From Faecalibacterium sp. I3-3-33 (GTDB lineage Bacteria; Bacillota; Clostridia; Oscillospirales; Ruminococcaceae), in contig NZ_CP094469.1 in the NCBI RefSeq assembly GCF_023347295.1, positions 1,736,001 to 1,800,000 of the forward strand: a stretch of 64,000 nucleotides of DNA, in the 5' to 3' direction. This document shows positions 16,631-25,751 of this stretch, one piece after another. A program made the position numbers and the translations under genes. The number at the start of each line of letters is the position of its first letter. The stretch's first letter is position 1. The notes beneath the pieces were generated by a model. That model did not search any database. It saw nothing but the letters and a program-made list of their open reading frames with translations, and was not told the origin of the DNA.

Positions 16631-18325
16631 ATGATTTCTGGTAAGATCCTGCGCGACGCCATCATTTCCGGCGCCAACAACATCAACAACCAGCGTTCCC
16701 GCGTGGATGAGCTGAACGTTTTCCCCGTGCCGGATGGCGACACCGGCACCAACATGGGCATGACCGTGGGCGCTGCCGTGCGTGAGCTGGAAGCTCTGGA
16801 CGACAGCTGCACCGTGGGCGAGGCTGCCAAGACTGCCGCTTCTGCCATGCTGCGCGGTGCGCGCGGCAACTCCGGCGTTATCACCAGCCTGCTGTTCCGC
16901 GGCTTCTCCAAGGCTTTGGAGGGCAAAAAAGAGGCTGACGTTGCCGACATCGTGGCTGCCCTGCAGAAGGGCGTTGAGGGCGCTTACAAGGCCGTGATGA
17001 AGCCCACCGAGGGCACCATTCTGACCGTTGCACGCGTTGCTTCTGAGGAAGCTGCTGCCAGCGATGCCGCCGATGTGCCCGCCCTGTGGGACGTGGTTCT
17101 GACTGCCGGTCAGAAGGCACTGGAGGATACCCCCAACCTGCTGCCCGTGCTGAAGAAGGCCGGTGTTGTGGACGCAGGCGGTCAGGGCATCATGGTCATC
17201 TTTGAGGGCATGGGCAAAGTGTTCCACGGCGAGGGCATGATTACCGGTGGTGAGGCTGCCCCCAACAAGGCAAAGCTGTCCACTGAAAATGCCGGTAAGG
17301 GCGTGTTCACCGACGACCTGATGAAGGTGGAGGACATTACCAACGGCTACTGCACCCAGTTCCTCATCAACAAGTACGAGGGTGCCAGTGCCGCCAAGAT
17401 GCGCGCCTTTGCAGAGTCCAACGGCGACAGCGTGGTCTGCATTGAGGATGACGACGTCATCAACCTGCACGTTCACACCGCCGACCCCGGCAAGATTCTG
17501 AGCGAGGCCATCAAGTACGGTTACCTGACCAACTTCAAGATCGAGAATATGCACGAGCAGTTCCTTGCCCGCCAGAAGCAGGGCAAGAGCCTTGAAAAGC
17601 AGGCTTCTGCCGAGAAGGCTCCCTCTCAGGCCAGCGAGTTCATCTATGCTGCCGTGGACCCCAGCCGCGACTACGGCTTTGTGGCTGTTGCCGCCGGTGA
17701 GGGTCTGAAGGCTGTGTTCACCGATCTGGCAGCAGACGCTGTGGTTTCCGGCGGTCAGACCATGAACCCCTCCACCGAGGACATTCTGGCAGCCATCCAG
17801 AGCGTGCCCGCCAAGACCGTGTTCGTGCTGCCCAACAACAAGAACATTATCATGGCTGCCGAGCAGGCACAGAAGCTGGCCGACCGTCAGGTGGTGGTGC
17901 TGCCCACCCGCACCGTGCCCATGGGCATTACCGCACTGCTGAACTTTGACCCCTCTGTGAACGCCGAGACCAACACCATCAACATGATGGCTGCTGCCGA
18001 CAAGGTATCCACCGGTCTGATCACCTACGCCGCCCGCGACAGCGAGTATGACGGCAAGCGCATCCGCAAGGGCGAGATCATGGCGCTGGAGAACGGCAAG
18101 ATCGTTTCCACCTCCACCGATATCACCAAGGCCACCTACCGTCTGGCACGCAATATGTGCAAGAAGGATTCCAGCTTTGTCACCATTATTTCCGGCTGTG
18201 ACGTGAGCGACGAGGATGCTGAAAAGGTTACCGAGATCGTAAAGGCAAAGTGCCCCAACCATGTGGAAGTAAGCCACATCCGCGGCGGCCAGCCCGTTTA
18301 CTACTATATGATCAGCGTGGAGTAA
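16631..18325 (+). CDS. fakA: Fatty acid kinase catalytic subunit FakA (DAK2 domain, YloV)
   Basis: 564 residues, standard FakA length. Phosphorylates FakB-bound exogenous fatty acids to acyl phosphates for phospholipid synthesis. N-terminal DAK2 kinase domain with NVFPVPDGDTGTNMG (about 28-42) and RGARGNSGVI (about 75-85), a middle domain, and a C-terminal DegV-like YloV part with NNKNIIMAAEQA. Downstream of Asp23 by 55 bases, same operon. No fakB (DegV protein) in the window. Confidence 0.93.
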   Translation: MISGKILRDAIISGANNINNQRSRVDELNVFPVPDGDTGTNMGMTVGAAVRELEALDDSCTVGEAAKTAASAMLRGARGNSGVITSLLFRGFSKALEGKKEADVADIVAALQKGVEGAYKAVMKPTEGTILTVARVASEEAAASDAADVPALWDVVLTAGQKALEDTPNLLPVLKKAGVVDAGGQGIMVIFEGMGKVFHGEGMITGGEAAPNKAKLSTENAGKGVFTDDLMKVEDITNGYCTQFLINKYEGASAAKMRAFAESNGDSVVCIEDDDVINLHVHTADPGKILSEAIKYGYLTNFKIENMHEQFLARQKQGKSLEKQASAEKAPSQASEFIYAAVDPSRDYGFVAVAAGEGLKAVFTDLAADAVVSGGQTMNPSTEDILAAIQSVPAKTVFVLPNNKNIIMAAEQAQKLADRQVVVLPTRTVPMGITALLNFDPSVNAETNTINMMAAADKVSTGLITYAARDSEYDGKRIRKGEIMALENGKIVSTSTDITKATYRLARNMCKKDSSFVTIISGCDVSDEDAEKVTEIVKAKCPNHVEVSHIRGGQPVYYYMISVE

Positions 18326-18353
18326 GCACTCCCCTGTTCCGGCATTGCTTTAT

Positions 18354-18396
18354 GCGGGGCAAGGCACAGTTTTGATGTGCCTTGCCCCGCTTTTTT
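18354..18396 (+). terminator. fakA terminator
   Basis: GCGGGGCAAGGCACA pairs with TGTGCCTTGCCCCGC, followed by TTTTTT. Very strong. Confidence 0.95.
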
Positions 18397-18415
18397 GATG
18401 CTGTCCCTGTATAAT

Positions 18416-18462
18416 AAAACGAGAGCCATTCCCTTTATCCTGCGGAATGGCTCTCGTTTTTT
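18416..18462. terminator. polC terminator (bidirectional)
   Basis: AACGAGAGCCATTCC pairs with GGAATGGCTCTCGTT, with A run before and T run after. It lies 4 bases beyond the polC stop codon. Confidence 0.92.
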
Positions 18463-18465
18463 GAT

Positions 18466-21400
18466 TCAGAAAAAGCTCACCTGACTGCTTTCGGGCAGGT
18501 CGCCCAGTGCGCCCACCTGACGCAGACGGTCCAGAATGCTGCTGCCCACGCCGGAGGCCTGCTGCAGCTCCTCCACCGAGATATATTCCTCTCCGTGGAT
18601 GGTCACCCGCTCCAGTGCCTCGGCGGCGGCACCGCCTAATCCCTTCAGGGCGCTGAAGGGCAGACGCACCTTGTCGTCCTCCACCACATACTTGGAACCG
18701 CGGCTCTTGCCCAGCTCGATGGGCAAAAACTCGTACCCACGGCTCAGCATCTCGTTGACCAGCTGCAAGCTGACCAGCACGTCCTCGTCCTTGGCGTTCT
18801 TTTCCTCTTTCAGACGGCGCTTGACTGCCTCCATGTGGGCGCGCGCCACGGCAGCGCCGCCAATGGCGGCCTCGTAGTCGATATCATCGCCGCGCACGGT
18901 AAAGTACACTGCATAGAACGCCTGCGGCTTGTAGATCTTGTACCACATCAGCCGGATGGCGCTCATCAGGTAGGCCACAGCGTGCGCCTTGGGGAACATA
19001 TACTTGATCTTGCGGCAGCTTTCAATATACCAGTCCGGTACCTCGTGTTCCCGCATGGCTTCCTCCCAGCCCGGCTGGAAGCCGCCCTTGGCCACCTTAC
19101 CCTTACGCACGGCTTCCATGATATCAAAGGCCATCTTGGGTTCCAGCCCCTTGCGCAGCAGGTACAGCATGATACTGTCACGACAGCCGATGACCTCTGC
19201 AATGGTGCAGGTACCGCTGCGGATCAGCTCGTCCGCGTTGCCCGTCCAAACGTCCGTACCGTGGGACAGACCGGAGATCTGGATCAGCTCGGAGAAATTC
19301 TTAGGCCGTGCTTCCACCAGCATTCCGCGCACAAAGTTCGTGCCCATTTCCGGGATGCCGAAGGTGCCGGTCTGGCTGTCGATCTGCTCCGGGGTCACGC
19401 CCAACGCTTCCGGGCTGGTCAGCAGGCTGTACACCTTGGGGTCGTTCATGGGGATACTGTCCACCGGGATGCCGGTGTATTCCTCAAAATACTTGTAGAA
19501 GGTGGGCATATCGTGGCCCAGTTCGTCCAGCTTGAGCAGGGTGTCGTGCAGATACTTGAACTCGAAGTGGGTGGTCAGCAGGCCGCCCGCCACGTCATCC
19601 GCCGGGTGCTGGATGGGGCAGAAATCGTAGATCTCGTAGGTGTCCGGCACGACCACCATGCCGCCGGGGTGCTGGCCGGTGGTGCGCTTGACGCCGGTGC
19701 AGCCCAGCGTCAGGCGGTTTTCCTCGGCGTGGTTGACGGTGCGCTGCCGCTCATCCAGATACTTTTTAACGTAGCCGTAGGCAGTTTTATCCTGAATGCC
19801 GGACACCGTACCGGCCTTGAACACGTTGGCCTTGCCGAACAGTTCCTCGGTGTAGCGGTGCACGTTGGACTGGTACTCGCCGGAGAAGTTCAGGTCGATA
19901 TCCGGTTCCTTATCGCCGTAGAAGCCGAGGAAGGTCTCAAAGGGGATGTCGTGGCCGTCCACCAGCATCCGGGTGCCGCACTGGGGGCAGTTTTTGTCCG
20001 GCAGGTCAAAGCCGTCGTCCACGCTGCCGTCGGTGATGAACTCACTGTGCTTGCACTTGGGACAGCGGTAGTGGGGCGGCAGGCTGTTCACCTCCGAGAT
20101 GCCGGAAAAGTGCGCCACGGCAGAAGAGCCGACAGAACCACGGCTGCCCACCTGATAGCCGCCCGCATTGGAGTAGGCCACCAGCTTGACCGCAATGACG
20201 TACAGAACCGCATAGCCGTGGCCGCAGATGGAGTCCAGCTCTTTTTGCAGCCGCTTTTCCACGATCTCAGGCAAGGGGTCGCCGTAATCCCGCTTGGCGT
20301 GCTCCCATGTGGCATCGCGCAGCTGCTGCTCTGCGCCCTCGATGCTGGGCGGGTAGGTGCCCCGGGGGATGGCGCGCACATTGTTGTCGATCATGGCGGC
20401 GATTTTGCGGGGGTTCTTTACCACAACCTCGTAGGCCTTTTCCTTGGGCAGATAGTAGAACTGCGCCAGCATATCCTGCGTGGTGCGGAAGAACAGCGGC
20501 GGCTGGTTATCGGCATCCTTAAAGCCGTTGCCCGCCTGCAATACGGCGCGGTAAATTGCATCCTCCGGCTCGGTAAAGTGTACGTCGCCGGTGGCGATGA
20601 CCGGCTTGTGCAGATCCTCGCCCAGCTTGATGACGGTGCGGTTGAACTCCTTGATCCTCTCCTCGCTATCCACCTTGCCGTCCCGCACCATATAGGCGTT
20701 GTTGCCCAGCGGCTGGATCTCAAGGATATCGTAGTAGGCGGCGATCTTTTTCAGCTCCTCGTAGCTGGTGCCGTCCACGATGGCGCGGTACAACTCGCCT
20801 GCCTCACAGGCGCTGGTGAGCAGCAGGCCGTCCCGGTACTTGTTCAGCAAACTGCGGGGCACGCGGGGCTTTTTGAAGAAGTAGTTGACGTGCGCCTCGC
20901 TGACGATTTTATACAGATTTTTCAGACCCATCTGGTTTTTGACCAGAATGATCAGGTGGTAGTATTTCTTTTTCAGTACCTCGCGGTTGCCGCCAAGACC
21001 GGTGTTGATCTCGCTGACCTTCGTTACCGCTTTTTCTGCAAGGTCGTTCAGCATCACACAGAAGATGCGTCCCAGTGCAGCGGAGTCCTCGCAGGCGCGG
21101 TGCGCTTCGTAGGCGGGCAGTTCCAGATGCTTATTGATGGTGCCCTGCTTATAGTTGTGCAGACCCGGGTACATGGTCTGCGCCATGGTCAGGGTGTCGA
21201 TATAGGTAGGCTCCAGTTTGATGCCGCTGCGCTTGGCGGCTGCCCGCAGAAAGCGCATATCAAAGGCGTGGACGTTGTGCCCCACCAGAATGCGGTCGCC
21301 CGCAAAGGCAAGAAAGGCTTCCAGCGCTTCCTTTTCACTGGGGGCATCCGCTACCATCTCGTTGGTGATGCCGGTCAGCTCGGTGATCTTGGGGGTGATG

Positions 21401-22755
21401 GGCTTGCCGGGCTTGACGAAGGTGTCGAATTCCTCCACTACCTCACCGTTGCGGATGATGACCGCGCCGATCTCGGTAAGGTACTCCACCCCGGGGTCAA
21501 GACCGGTGGTCTCGGTGTCGAACACGCAGAACTCGCCGTCCAGCGGCTGATCCTTTACGCCGTAGACGCAGGGCACCATGTCATCCACAAAATAGGCTTC
21601 GCACCCGTAGATGAGTTTGAAGTCCGGGTCCTTTTTGTGGATGTCATCGGCTGCCAGCATGGCTTCCGGGTAGCCCTGACACACGCCGTGATCGGTGATG
21701 GCAATGGCGGGGTGTCCCATGCGGTGCGCCAGCTTGACGATGCCGCCGGGGTCGCAAAAGCCGTCCATGCTGGAAAGCTTGGTGTGCAGATGCAGTTCCA
21801 CCCGCTTTTCCGGGGCGGTATCCTCCCGCTTTTTGCGCTCCACGATCAGCACATCGTAGGGGTACACGATGTAGTCGTGCTCGTATTTATCGTAGGAGCA
21901 GTCGCCCCGTACGATGACCGTGCTGCCCTTGCCGATGCCCTCCCACTTGGAGCAGTCCTCCCCTTCCTGTGCGCGGACCTTCAGGTTGATCGAGCCGGTA
22001 TAGTCGGTGATGGACACGGTGTAGATCTTGCGGTAGTTGCCCTTGACCTCGGTAAAGAACACATCGCCCCAGATCATGCACTTTCCGCCCTCGCCGCCCA
22101 AATCCTTGAGGGGCGTGAGGTTTTTGGGGGTGAACATTTTGCCGTGGAAGATGGTGACCGGCTTGTCGGTAAGGTTGAGTCCCTCCACCTTGATGGACGG
22201 TGCGGTGTTCTTTTTCTCAAATTTGACCACCGGCGGTGCAATCTTGCGTTCCAGCTTTTCTTCCATCTGCTGCTGCTCGGCCGCAGTCACCGCGCTTTGC
22301 AGCGTCACCTTGGGGGTAATGCCGGTGTGCTCGGCAATGCGCTTGGCGAGCAGCTCCTCAAAGCCCATCTCCTGCAAAAACTTTGTACCGTGGCACACCC
22401 CTACCGTGATGTTCTGCCCGGTGATGGTAATGCTGCTCCTGTCCAGAAAGCCGTTGATGGGCACACCGTCCCGCTTCATGTCCTCCAACAGGGTGCGCAG
22501 GGCGTGCTCGTCCAGCATGGCATAGCCGAACAGGTTTTTGATCTTCAGCTCAAAGCCCTCGTAGTCCGGCTGCAGGGAAGCCAGCAGGCGGGCGCAGAGG
22601 TTCTGATCCAGCGGGGCGGCGCTGCGCAGAGTAAACTCGACCTGCCGGTCCTGCCGCAGCATCTGGGCGTGCTCCACGATCACCTGCCCGAAACAGGCCG
22701 CAAAATCCGGGTCCGCCATAAACTGCGGCCACAGCTGGGAAACAAGTGGTTTCAC
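18466..22755 (-). CDS. polC: DNA polymerase III alpha subunit, Gram-positive PolC type
   Basis: 1429 residues, full PolC length. Replicative polymerase with built-in proofreading. Order: N-terminal and OB regions (1-310), PHP domain starting VELHLHTKLSSMDG near 318, a DEDD 3'-5' exonuclease inserted in PHP with VFDTETTGLDP near 413, zinc-binding CPKC/CPQCG near 900-930, palm PDIDLNFSG near 953, then fingers, HhH and C-terminal parts. ATG at 22755 has AAGGAG upstream. It lies at the 3' end of the isoprenoid/envelope gene run. Confidence 0.97.
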   Translation of the reverse strand: MKPLVSQLWPQFMADPDFAACFGQVIVEHAQMLRQDRQVEFTLRSAAPLDQNLCARLLASLQPDYEGFELKIKNLFGYAMLDEHALRTLLEDMKRDGVPINGFLDRSSITITGQNITVGVCHGTKFLQEMGFEELLAKRIAEHTGITPKVTLQSAVTAAEQQQMEEKLERKIAPPVVKFEKKNTAPSIKVEGLNLTDKPVTIFHGKMFTPKNLTPLKDLGGEGGKCMIWGDVFFTEVKGNYRKIYTVSITDYTGSINLKVRAQEGEDCSKWEGIGKGSTVIVRGDCSYDKYEHDYIVYPYDVLIVERKKREDTAPEKRVELHLHTKLSSMDGFCDPGGIVKLAHRMGHPAIAITDHGVCQGYPEAMLAADDIHKKDPDFKLIYGCEAYFVDDMVPCVYGVKDQPLDGEFCVFDTETTGLDPGVEYLTEIGAVIIRNGEVVEEFDTFVKPGKPITPKITELTGITNEMVADAPSEKEALEAFLAFAGDRILVGHNVHAFDMRFLRAAAKRSGIKLEPTYIDTLTMAQTMYPGLHNYKQGTINKHLELPAYEAHRACEDSAALGRIFCVMLNDLAEKAVTKVSEINTGLGGNREVLKKKYYHLIILVKNQMGLKNLYKIVSEAHVNYFFKKPRVPRSLLNKYRDGLLLTSACEAGELYRAIVDGTSYEELKKIAAYYDILEIQPLGNNAYMVRDGKVDSEERIKEFNRTVIKLGEDLHKPVIATGDVHFTEPEDAIYRAVLQAGNGFKDADNQPPLFFRTTQDMLAQFYYLPKEKAYEVVVKNPRKIAAMIDNNVRAIPRGTYPPSIEGAEQQLRDATWEHAKRDYGDPLPEIVEKRLQKELDSICGHGYAVLYVIAVKLVAYSNAGGYQVGSRGSVGSSAVAHFSGISEVNSLPPHYRCPKCKHSEFITDGSVDDGFDLPDKNCPQCGTRMLVDGHDIPFETFLGFYGDKEPDIDLNFSGEYQSNVHRYTEELFGKANVFKAGTVSGIQDKTAYGYVKKYLDERQRTVNHAEENRLTLGCTGVKRTTGQHPGGMVVVPDTYEIYDFCPIQHPADDVAGGLLTTHFEFKYLHDTLLKLDELGHDMPTFYKYFEEYTGIPVDSIPMNDPKVYSLLTSPEALGVTPEQIDSQTGTFGIPEMGTNFVRGMLVEARPKNFSELIQISGLSHGTDVWTGNADELIRSGTCTIAEVIGCRDSIMLYLLRKGLEPKMAFDIMEAVRKGKVAKGGFQPGWEEAMREHEVPDWYIESCRKIKYMFPKAHAVAYLMSAIRLMWYKIYKPQAFYAVYFTVRGDDIDYEAAIGGAAVARAHMEAVKRRLKEEKNAKDEDVLVSLQLVNEMLSRGYEFLPIELGKSRGSKYVVEDDKVRLPFSALKGLGGAAAEALERVTIHGEEYISVEELQQASGVGSSILDRLRQVGALGDLPESSQVSFF

Positions 22756-22792
22756 AAATGGTACTCCTTTTTGGTGGGTTCTTTACAACACA

Positions 22793-22832
22793 AACTGCCG
22801 CACCCGTTTTTGCGGGTGTGGCAGTAGGGAAA
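22793..22832 (-). other. Hairpin between fic and polC
   Basis: CTGCCACACCCGC pairs with GCGGGTGCGGCAG around a T/A loop on the minus strand. There is no long T run, so it may be a weak attenuator or RNA-stability hairpin separating polC from the upstream genes. Confidence 0.5.
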
Positions 22833-22840
22833 GGTTTGTG

Positions 22841-23455
22841 TCAATCCGGTGCAAGGGTCTCTGTTTTAAAAACCTGATAGCCCTCATAATGGTAGCTTGC
22901 ATCAATGCCCTTCATATACACTTCGCGGTCATTGATCTGATCCGTCAACGCCGCACGCAGCAGAGTCTTGATTTCCAAGTCCCTGATGGGGCTGCGCTCC
23001 ATGGCAAGAAGATAATCTTCCTTGTCCACGCGGCTCCAGTCCACCACCTGATGCAGTTCTTTTTTCAGGATGCAGTCCAGCCAGATGCGGGTGCTGCGGC
23101 CGTTGCCCTCCCGGAAGGGGTGTGCAACGTTCATCTCCACATACTTTTCAATGATCTGGTCAAAAGTGGCCTGCGGCATGGCATCGATGCTCTCCAGTGC
23201 CGCGTGCAGGTAGATGACCGGCGCAAACCGGAAATTGCCCTTAGCGATGTTTACGGTGCGCAGCTGCCCGGCAAAATCGTAGATCTCCCCGAACAGATAC
23301 GCATGGATCTTTGCAAGCCCTGCAAAGGTGCCTACCGGAAAGGTATCCAGCGCTCCGGTATCGTACAGCGCCAGTGCCTTCTGCTTGCTCAGCTTTTCCT
23401 CTGTGCGGGCAAGGGCGACCTCATCGGTCAGCCCCAATTTGTTTTGCAGTGCCAT
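22841..23455 (-). CDS. Fic family protein, class III (C-terminal inhibitory motif)
   Basis: 204 residues. Fic enzymes transfer AMP (or another nucleotide moiety) to protein hydroxyls. The complete active motif HPFREGNGR is at 112-120, with flap region around 65-80. The sequence SYHYEG at 187-192 fits the [S/T]xxxE[G/N] inhibitory helix, so the protein should be self-inhibited (class III, as NmFic) and need no separate antitoxin; none is seen. It starts 15 bases after ispG and is probably cotranscribed. The target is unknown. Confidence 0.9.
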   Translation of the reverse strand: MALQNKLGLTDEVALARTEEKLSKQKALALYDTGALDTFPVGTFAGLAKIHAYLFGEIYDFAGQLRTVNIAKGNFRFAPVIYLHAALESIDAMPQATFDQIIEKYVEMNVAHPFREGNGRSTRIWLDCILKKELHQVVDWSRVDKEDYLLAMERSPIRDLEIKTLLRAALTDQINDREVYMKGIDASYHYEGYQVFKTETLAPD

Positions 23456-23470
23456 GAAACAGCTCCCATT

Positions 23471-24517
23471 TTACAGTTTATAGATCTCGTCCATGAACTG
23501 ATCCAGAATGTTATCGCCGGTCAGCTTTTTGATGGGCTTGCCGTGGATGAACAGCACGGCCTCACCCTTGCCGCCCGCAATGCCGATATCGGCTTCACGC
23601 GCTTCGCCGGGGCCGTTGACAACGCAGCCCATCACGGCCACCTTGATGGACTTTTTATAGCCTTGCAGCCGCTTTTCCACCTCGTTGGCGATCTCGGTGC
23701 AGGGGTACTGGGTGCGTCCGCAGGTGGGACAGGTGATGACCTCCGGTCCGGTGACCGGGAAGCCCACGGCGCGCAGGATGTTGAAGCCTGCCTCCACCTC
23801 TTTTTCCGGCTCGGCAGCCAGCGACACGCGGATGGTGTCGCCGATGCCCTCCAGCAGCATCCCGCCGATGCCCATGCCGCTTTTCAGCAGACCCATCTGA
23901 TAGGTACCGGCTTCGGTGACTCCCACATGGAGCGGGTAGTCGGTGACGGCGCTGAGCTGGCGGTAGGCTTCCATCATGCGGGGCACGTTGGAGTTTTTTA
24001 TGGAAATGACGATGTTATTGAAATCGAACATTTCCAGCAGCCGCACATGGTACAAAGCGCTTTCCACCATGGCTTCCGGGGTGGGTGCGCCGTAGCGGGC
24101 CAGAATGTGCTTTTCCAGACTGCCGCCGTTGACGCCGATGCGGATGGGGATGTTCTTCTGCTGGCAGGCGTCCACCACCGCCTTTACCCGGTCGTCGTCG
24201 CCGATGTTGCCCGGGTTGATGCGGATCTTATCAACACCTACGTCGGCGCAGGCCAGCGCTGCCTTGTAGTCAAAGTGGATATCTGCCACGATGGGGATAT
24301 TCACCGCGTTCTTGACAGCCTCGATGCACTTTGCATCCGCCGGGCTGGGGCAGGTGACCCGCAAGATCTGGCAGCCTGCGGCCTCGCACCGCTTGGCCTG
24401 CGCCACATTGCCCTCGATGTCCTCCACCGGCACATTGAGCATGGTCTGCACCGCAATGGGGTTGCTGCCGCCGATGGTCACATTGCCGATCTTCACTTCG
24501 CGTTTTTTCTGCCGCAT
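23471..24517 (-). CDS. ispG: IspG (GcpE), HMBPP synthase
   Basis: 348 residues. [4Fe-4S] enzyme of the MEP pathway that makes HMBPP from MEcPP using reduced ferredoxin or flavodoxin. N-terminal TIM barrel (RREVKIGNVTIGG start, VADIHFDY) and C-terminal cluster domain with TCPTCGRTQYPC and GCVVNGPGEA. It follows rseP by 15 bases; dxr of the same pathway is two genes upstream. Confidence 0.97.
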   Translation of the reverse strand: MRQKKREVKIGNVTIGGSNPIAVQTMLNVPVEDIEGNVAQAKRCEAAGCQILRVTCPSPADAKCIEAVKNAVNIPIVADIHFDYKAALACADVGVDKIRINPGNIGDDDRVKAVVDACQQKNIPIRIGVNGGSLEKHILARYGAPTPEAMVESALYHVRLLEMFDFNNIVISIKNSNVPRMMEAYRQLSAVTDYPLHVGVTEAGTYQMGLLKSGMGIGGMLLEGIGDTIRVSLAAEPEKEVEAGFNILRAVGFPVTGPEVITCPTCGRTQYPCTEIANEVEKRLQGYKKSIKVAVMGCVVNGPGEAREADIGIAGGKGEAVLFIHGKPIKKLTGDNILDQFMDEIYKL

Positions 24518-24532
24518 AAGGGTTCCCCTTTC

Positions 24533-25684
24533 TTATACTGTCCCGGTAATAAGCCGGAGAATATCGTTGTAGGTTGCAAAGAGCATCAGCCCGAACAGCA
24601 GCCCGAAGGTTGCAAGGGTGAGCACGCTTTGCAGCTTTTCCGGCACAGCATGGCCGGTGACGCCTTCAATGACCAAAAATACCACCTTGCCGCCATCCAG
24701 CGCCGGGAAGGGCAGTAGGTTGAGGATACCAAGGTTGACGGTAATCAGCGCCAGCAGTTCCAGCAAGTCCTGCCAGCCGTAGCTGGCGGCCTGCCCGATG
24801 GCCGACACGATGCCCACCGGACCGGAAAGGTTGTTGATGCTCTCCCGCCCGCGCACTAAGTCCACAAGGGAGGTGAACACGATGCGCCCATAGTACAGCA
24901 CGCTGTTGCCCGCCTCCCGCAGCACGTTGCCGGGGGTCTTTTCCAGTCCATAGACGGAAAAACCGATGCTCATGTGGGTCTCGCCTTTTTCATCCTGCCA
25001 TGTGTCGAACTGCACCCCCGGCAGCTGCACCTTTTGGCCGTCCCGCAGTACGGTAAAATCCGCACTGTAAGACTGGGTGCGCACCAGCTCGTACAGGATA
25101 TCGTTGGCCACAAAGCAGCGGCGGCCATTCACCGCCAGAACCTTGTCCCCCGCCTGCAGGCCGGTCTGCCCGCAGAGGGCACCGTCCTGAATGGCATAGA
25201 TGGTCTTGCTGGTGATGGGCTCGTTCTGGGCGGTGATGAGGATCACCAGCACCACAAAGCCCAGCACAAAGTTCATGACCGCACCGGCCACCATGACCAG
25301 TACCCGCTGCCACACCGGCGCTTCGTTCAGGGGGATGCCGGCAGGCTTTTCCTGAACTTCTCCATCACTTTCTGTACTAAGTATATTTAAGTCATGTTTA
25401 GAAGAAGAAAAATTATCCTCCCGTGCATCGCGGGCGGCCTCTGCCTGCTGGCTTTCGGGGCTTTCCTCCCCTTCCAGTGCTACAAAGCCGCCCACAGGCA
25501 GGGCACGCAGGCTGTACTGGGTGCCTTTATGGTTCTTTTTCCAGAGCACCGGCCCCATGCCGATGGAAAACTCGTTGACCTGAATGCCGCAGAGCTTTGC
25601 CACAGTAAAATGCCCGAACTCGTGGATGGCAATCACCGCACTGAACACAAGCAGCGCGGCAAGGATGGTGATAATAAATGACAT
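24533..25684 (-). CDS. rseP: RseP/RasP-type site-2 zinc metalloprotease (M50)
   Basis: 383 residues. Intramembrane protease that cuts membrane-bound anti-sigma factors and signal-peptide remnants. Zinc site HEFGH at 21-25 in the first membrane helix, a PDZ domain in the middle (about 170-250), and the second motif NLLPFPALDGGK near the C-terminus. A Glu/Ser/Asp-rich insert (about 73-105) precedes the second membrane helix. Sits between dxr and ispG, as in many clostridia. Confidence 0.95.
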   Translation of the reverse strand: MSFIITILAALLVFSAVIAIHEFGHFTVAKLCGIQVNEFSIGMGPVLWKKNHKGTQYSLRALPVGGFVALEGEESPESQQAEAARDAREDNFSSSKHDLNILSTESDGEVQEKPAGIPLNEAPVWQRVLVMVAGAVMNFVLGFVVLVILITAQNEPITSKTIYAIQDGALCGQTGLQAGDKVLAVNGRRCFVANDILYELVRTQSYSADFTVLRDGQKVQLPGVQFDTWQDEKGETHMSIGFSVYGLEKTPGNVLREAGNSVLYYGRIVFTSLVDLVRGRESINNLSGPVGIVSAIGQAASYGWQDLLELLALITVNLGILNLLPFPALDGGKVVFLVIEGVTGHAVPEKLQSVLTLATFGLLFGLMLFATYNDILRLITGTV

Positions 25685-25751
25685 TCGTTCTCCTATATCG
25701 CCCCGGAACTGTCACAAAAACAGCGCCGGGGCGTATATTGCTGATAAAGCG

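Noticed and set aside
18835..22827. 1330-codon plus-strand open frame opposite polC
   Set aside because: Shadow caused by codon bias; no motif, no ribosome site, and PolC is unmistakable on the other strand.
22841..23455. Fic toxin with a separate antitoxin
   Set aside because: No small partner gene is adjacent, and the inhibitory motif lies in the Fic protein itself.
22838..24718. 626-codon plus-strand frame opposite fic and ispG
   Set aside because: Spans two real genes on the other strand; composition typical of shadow frames.
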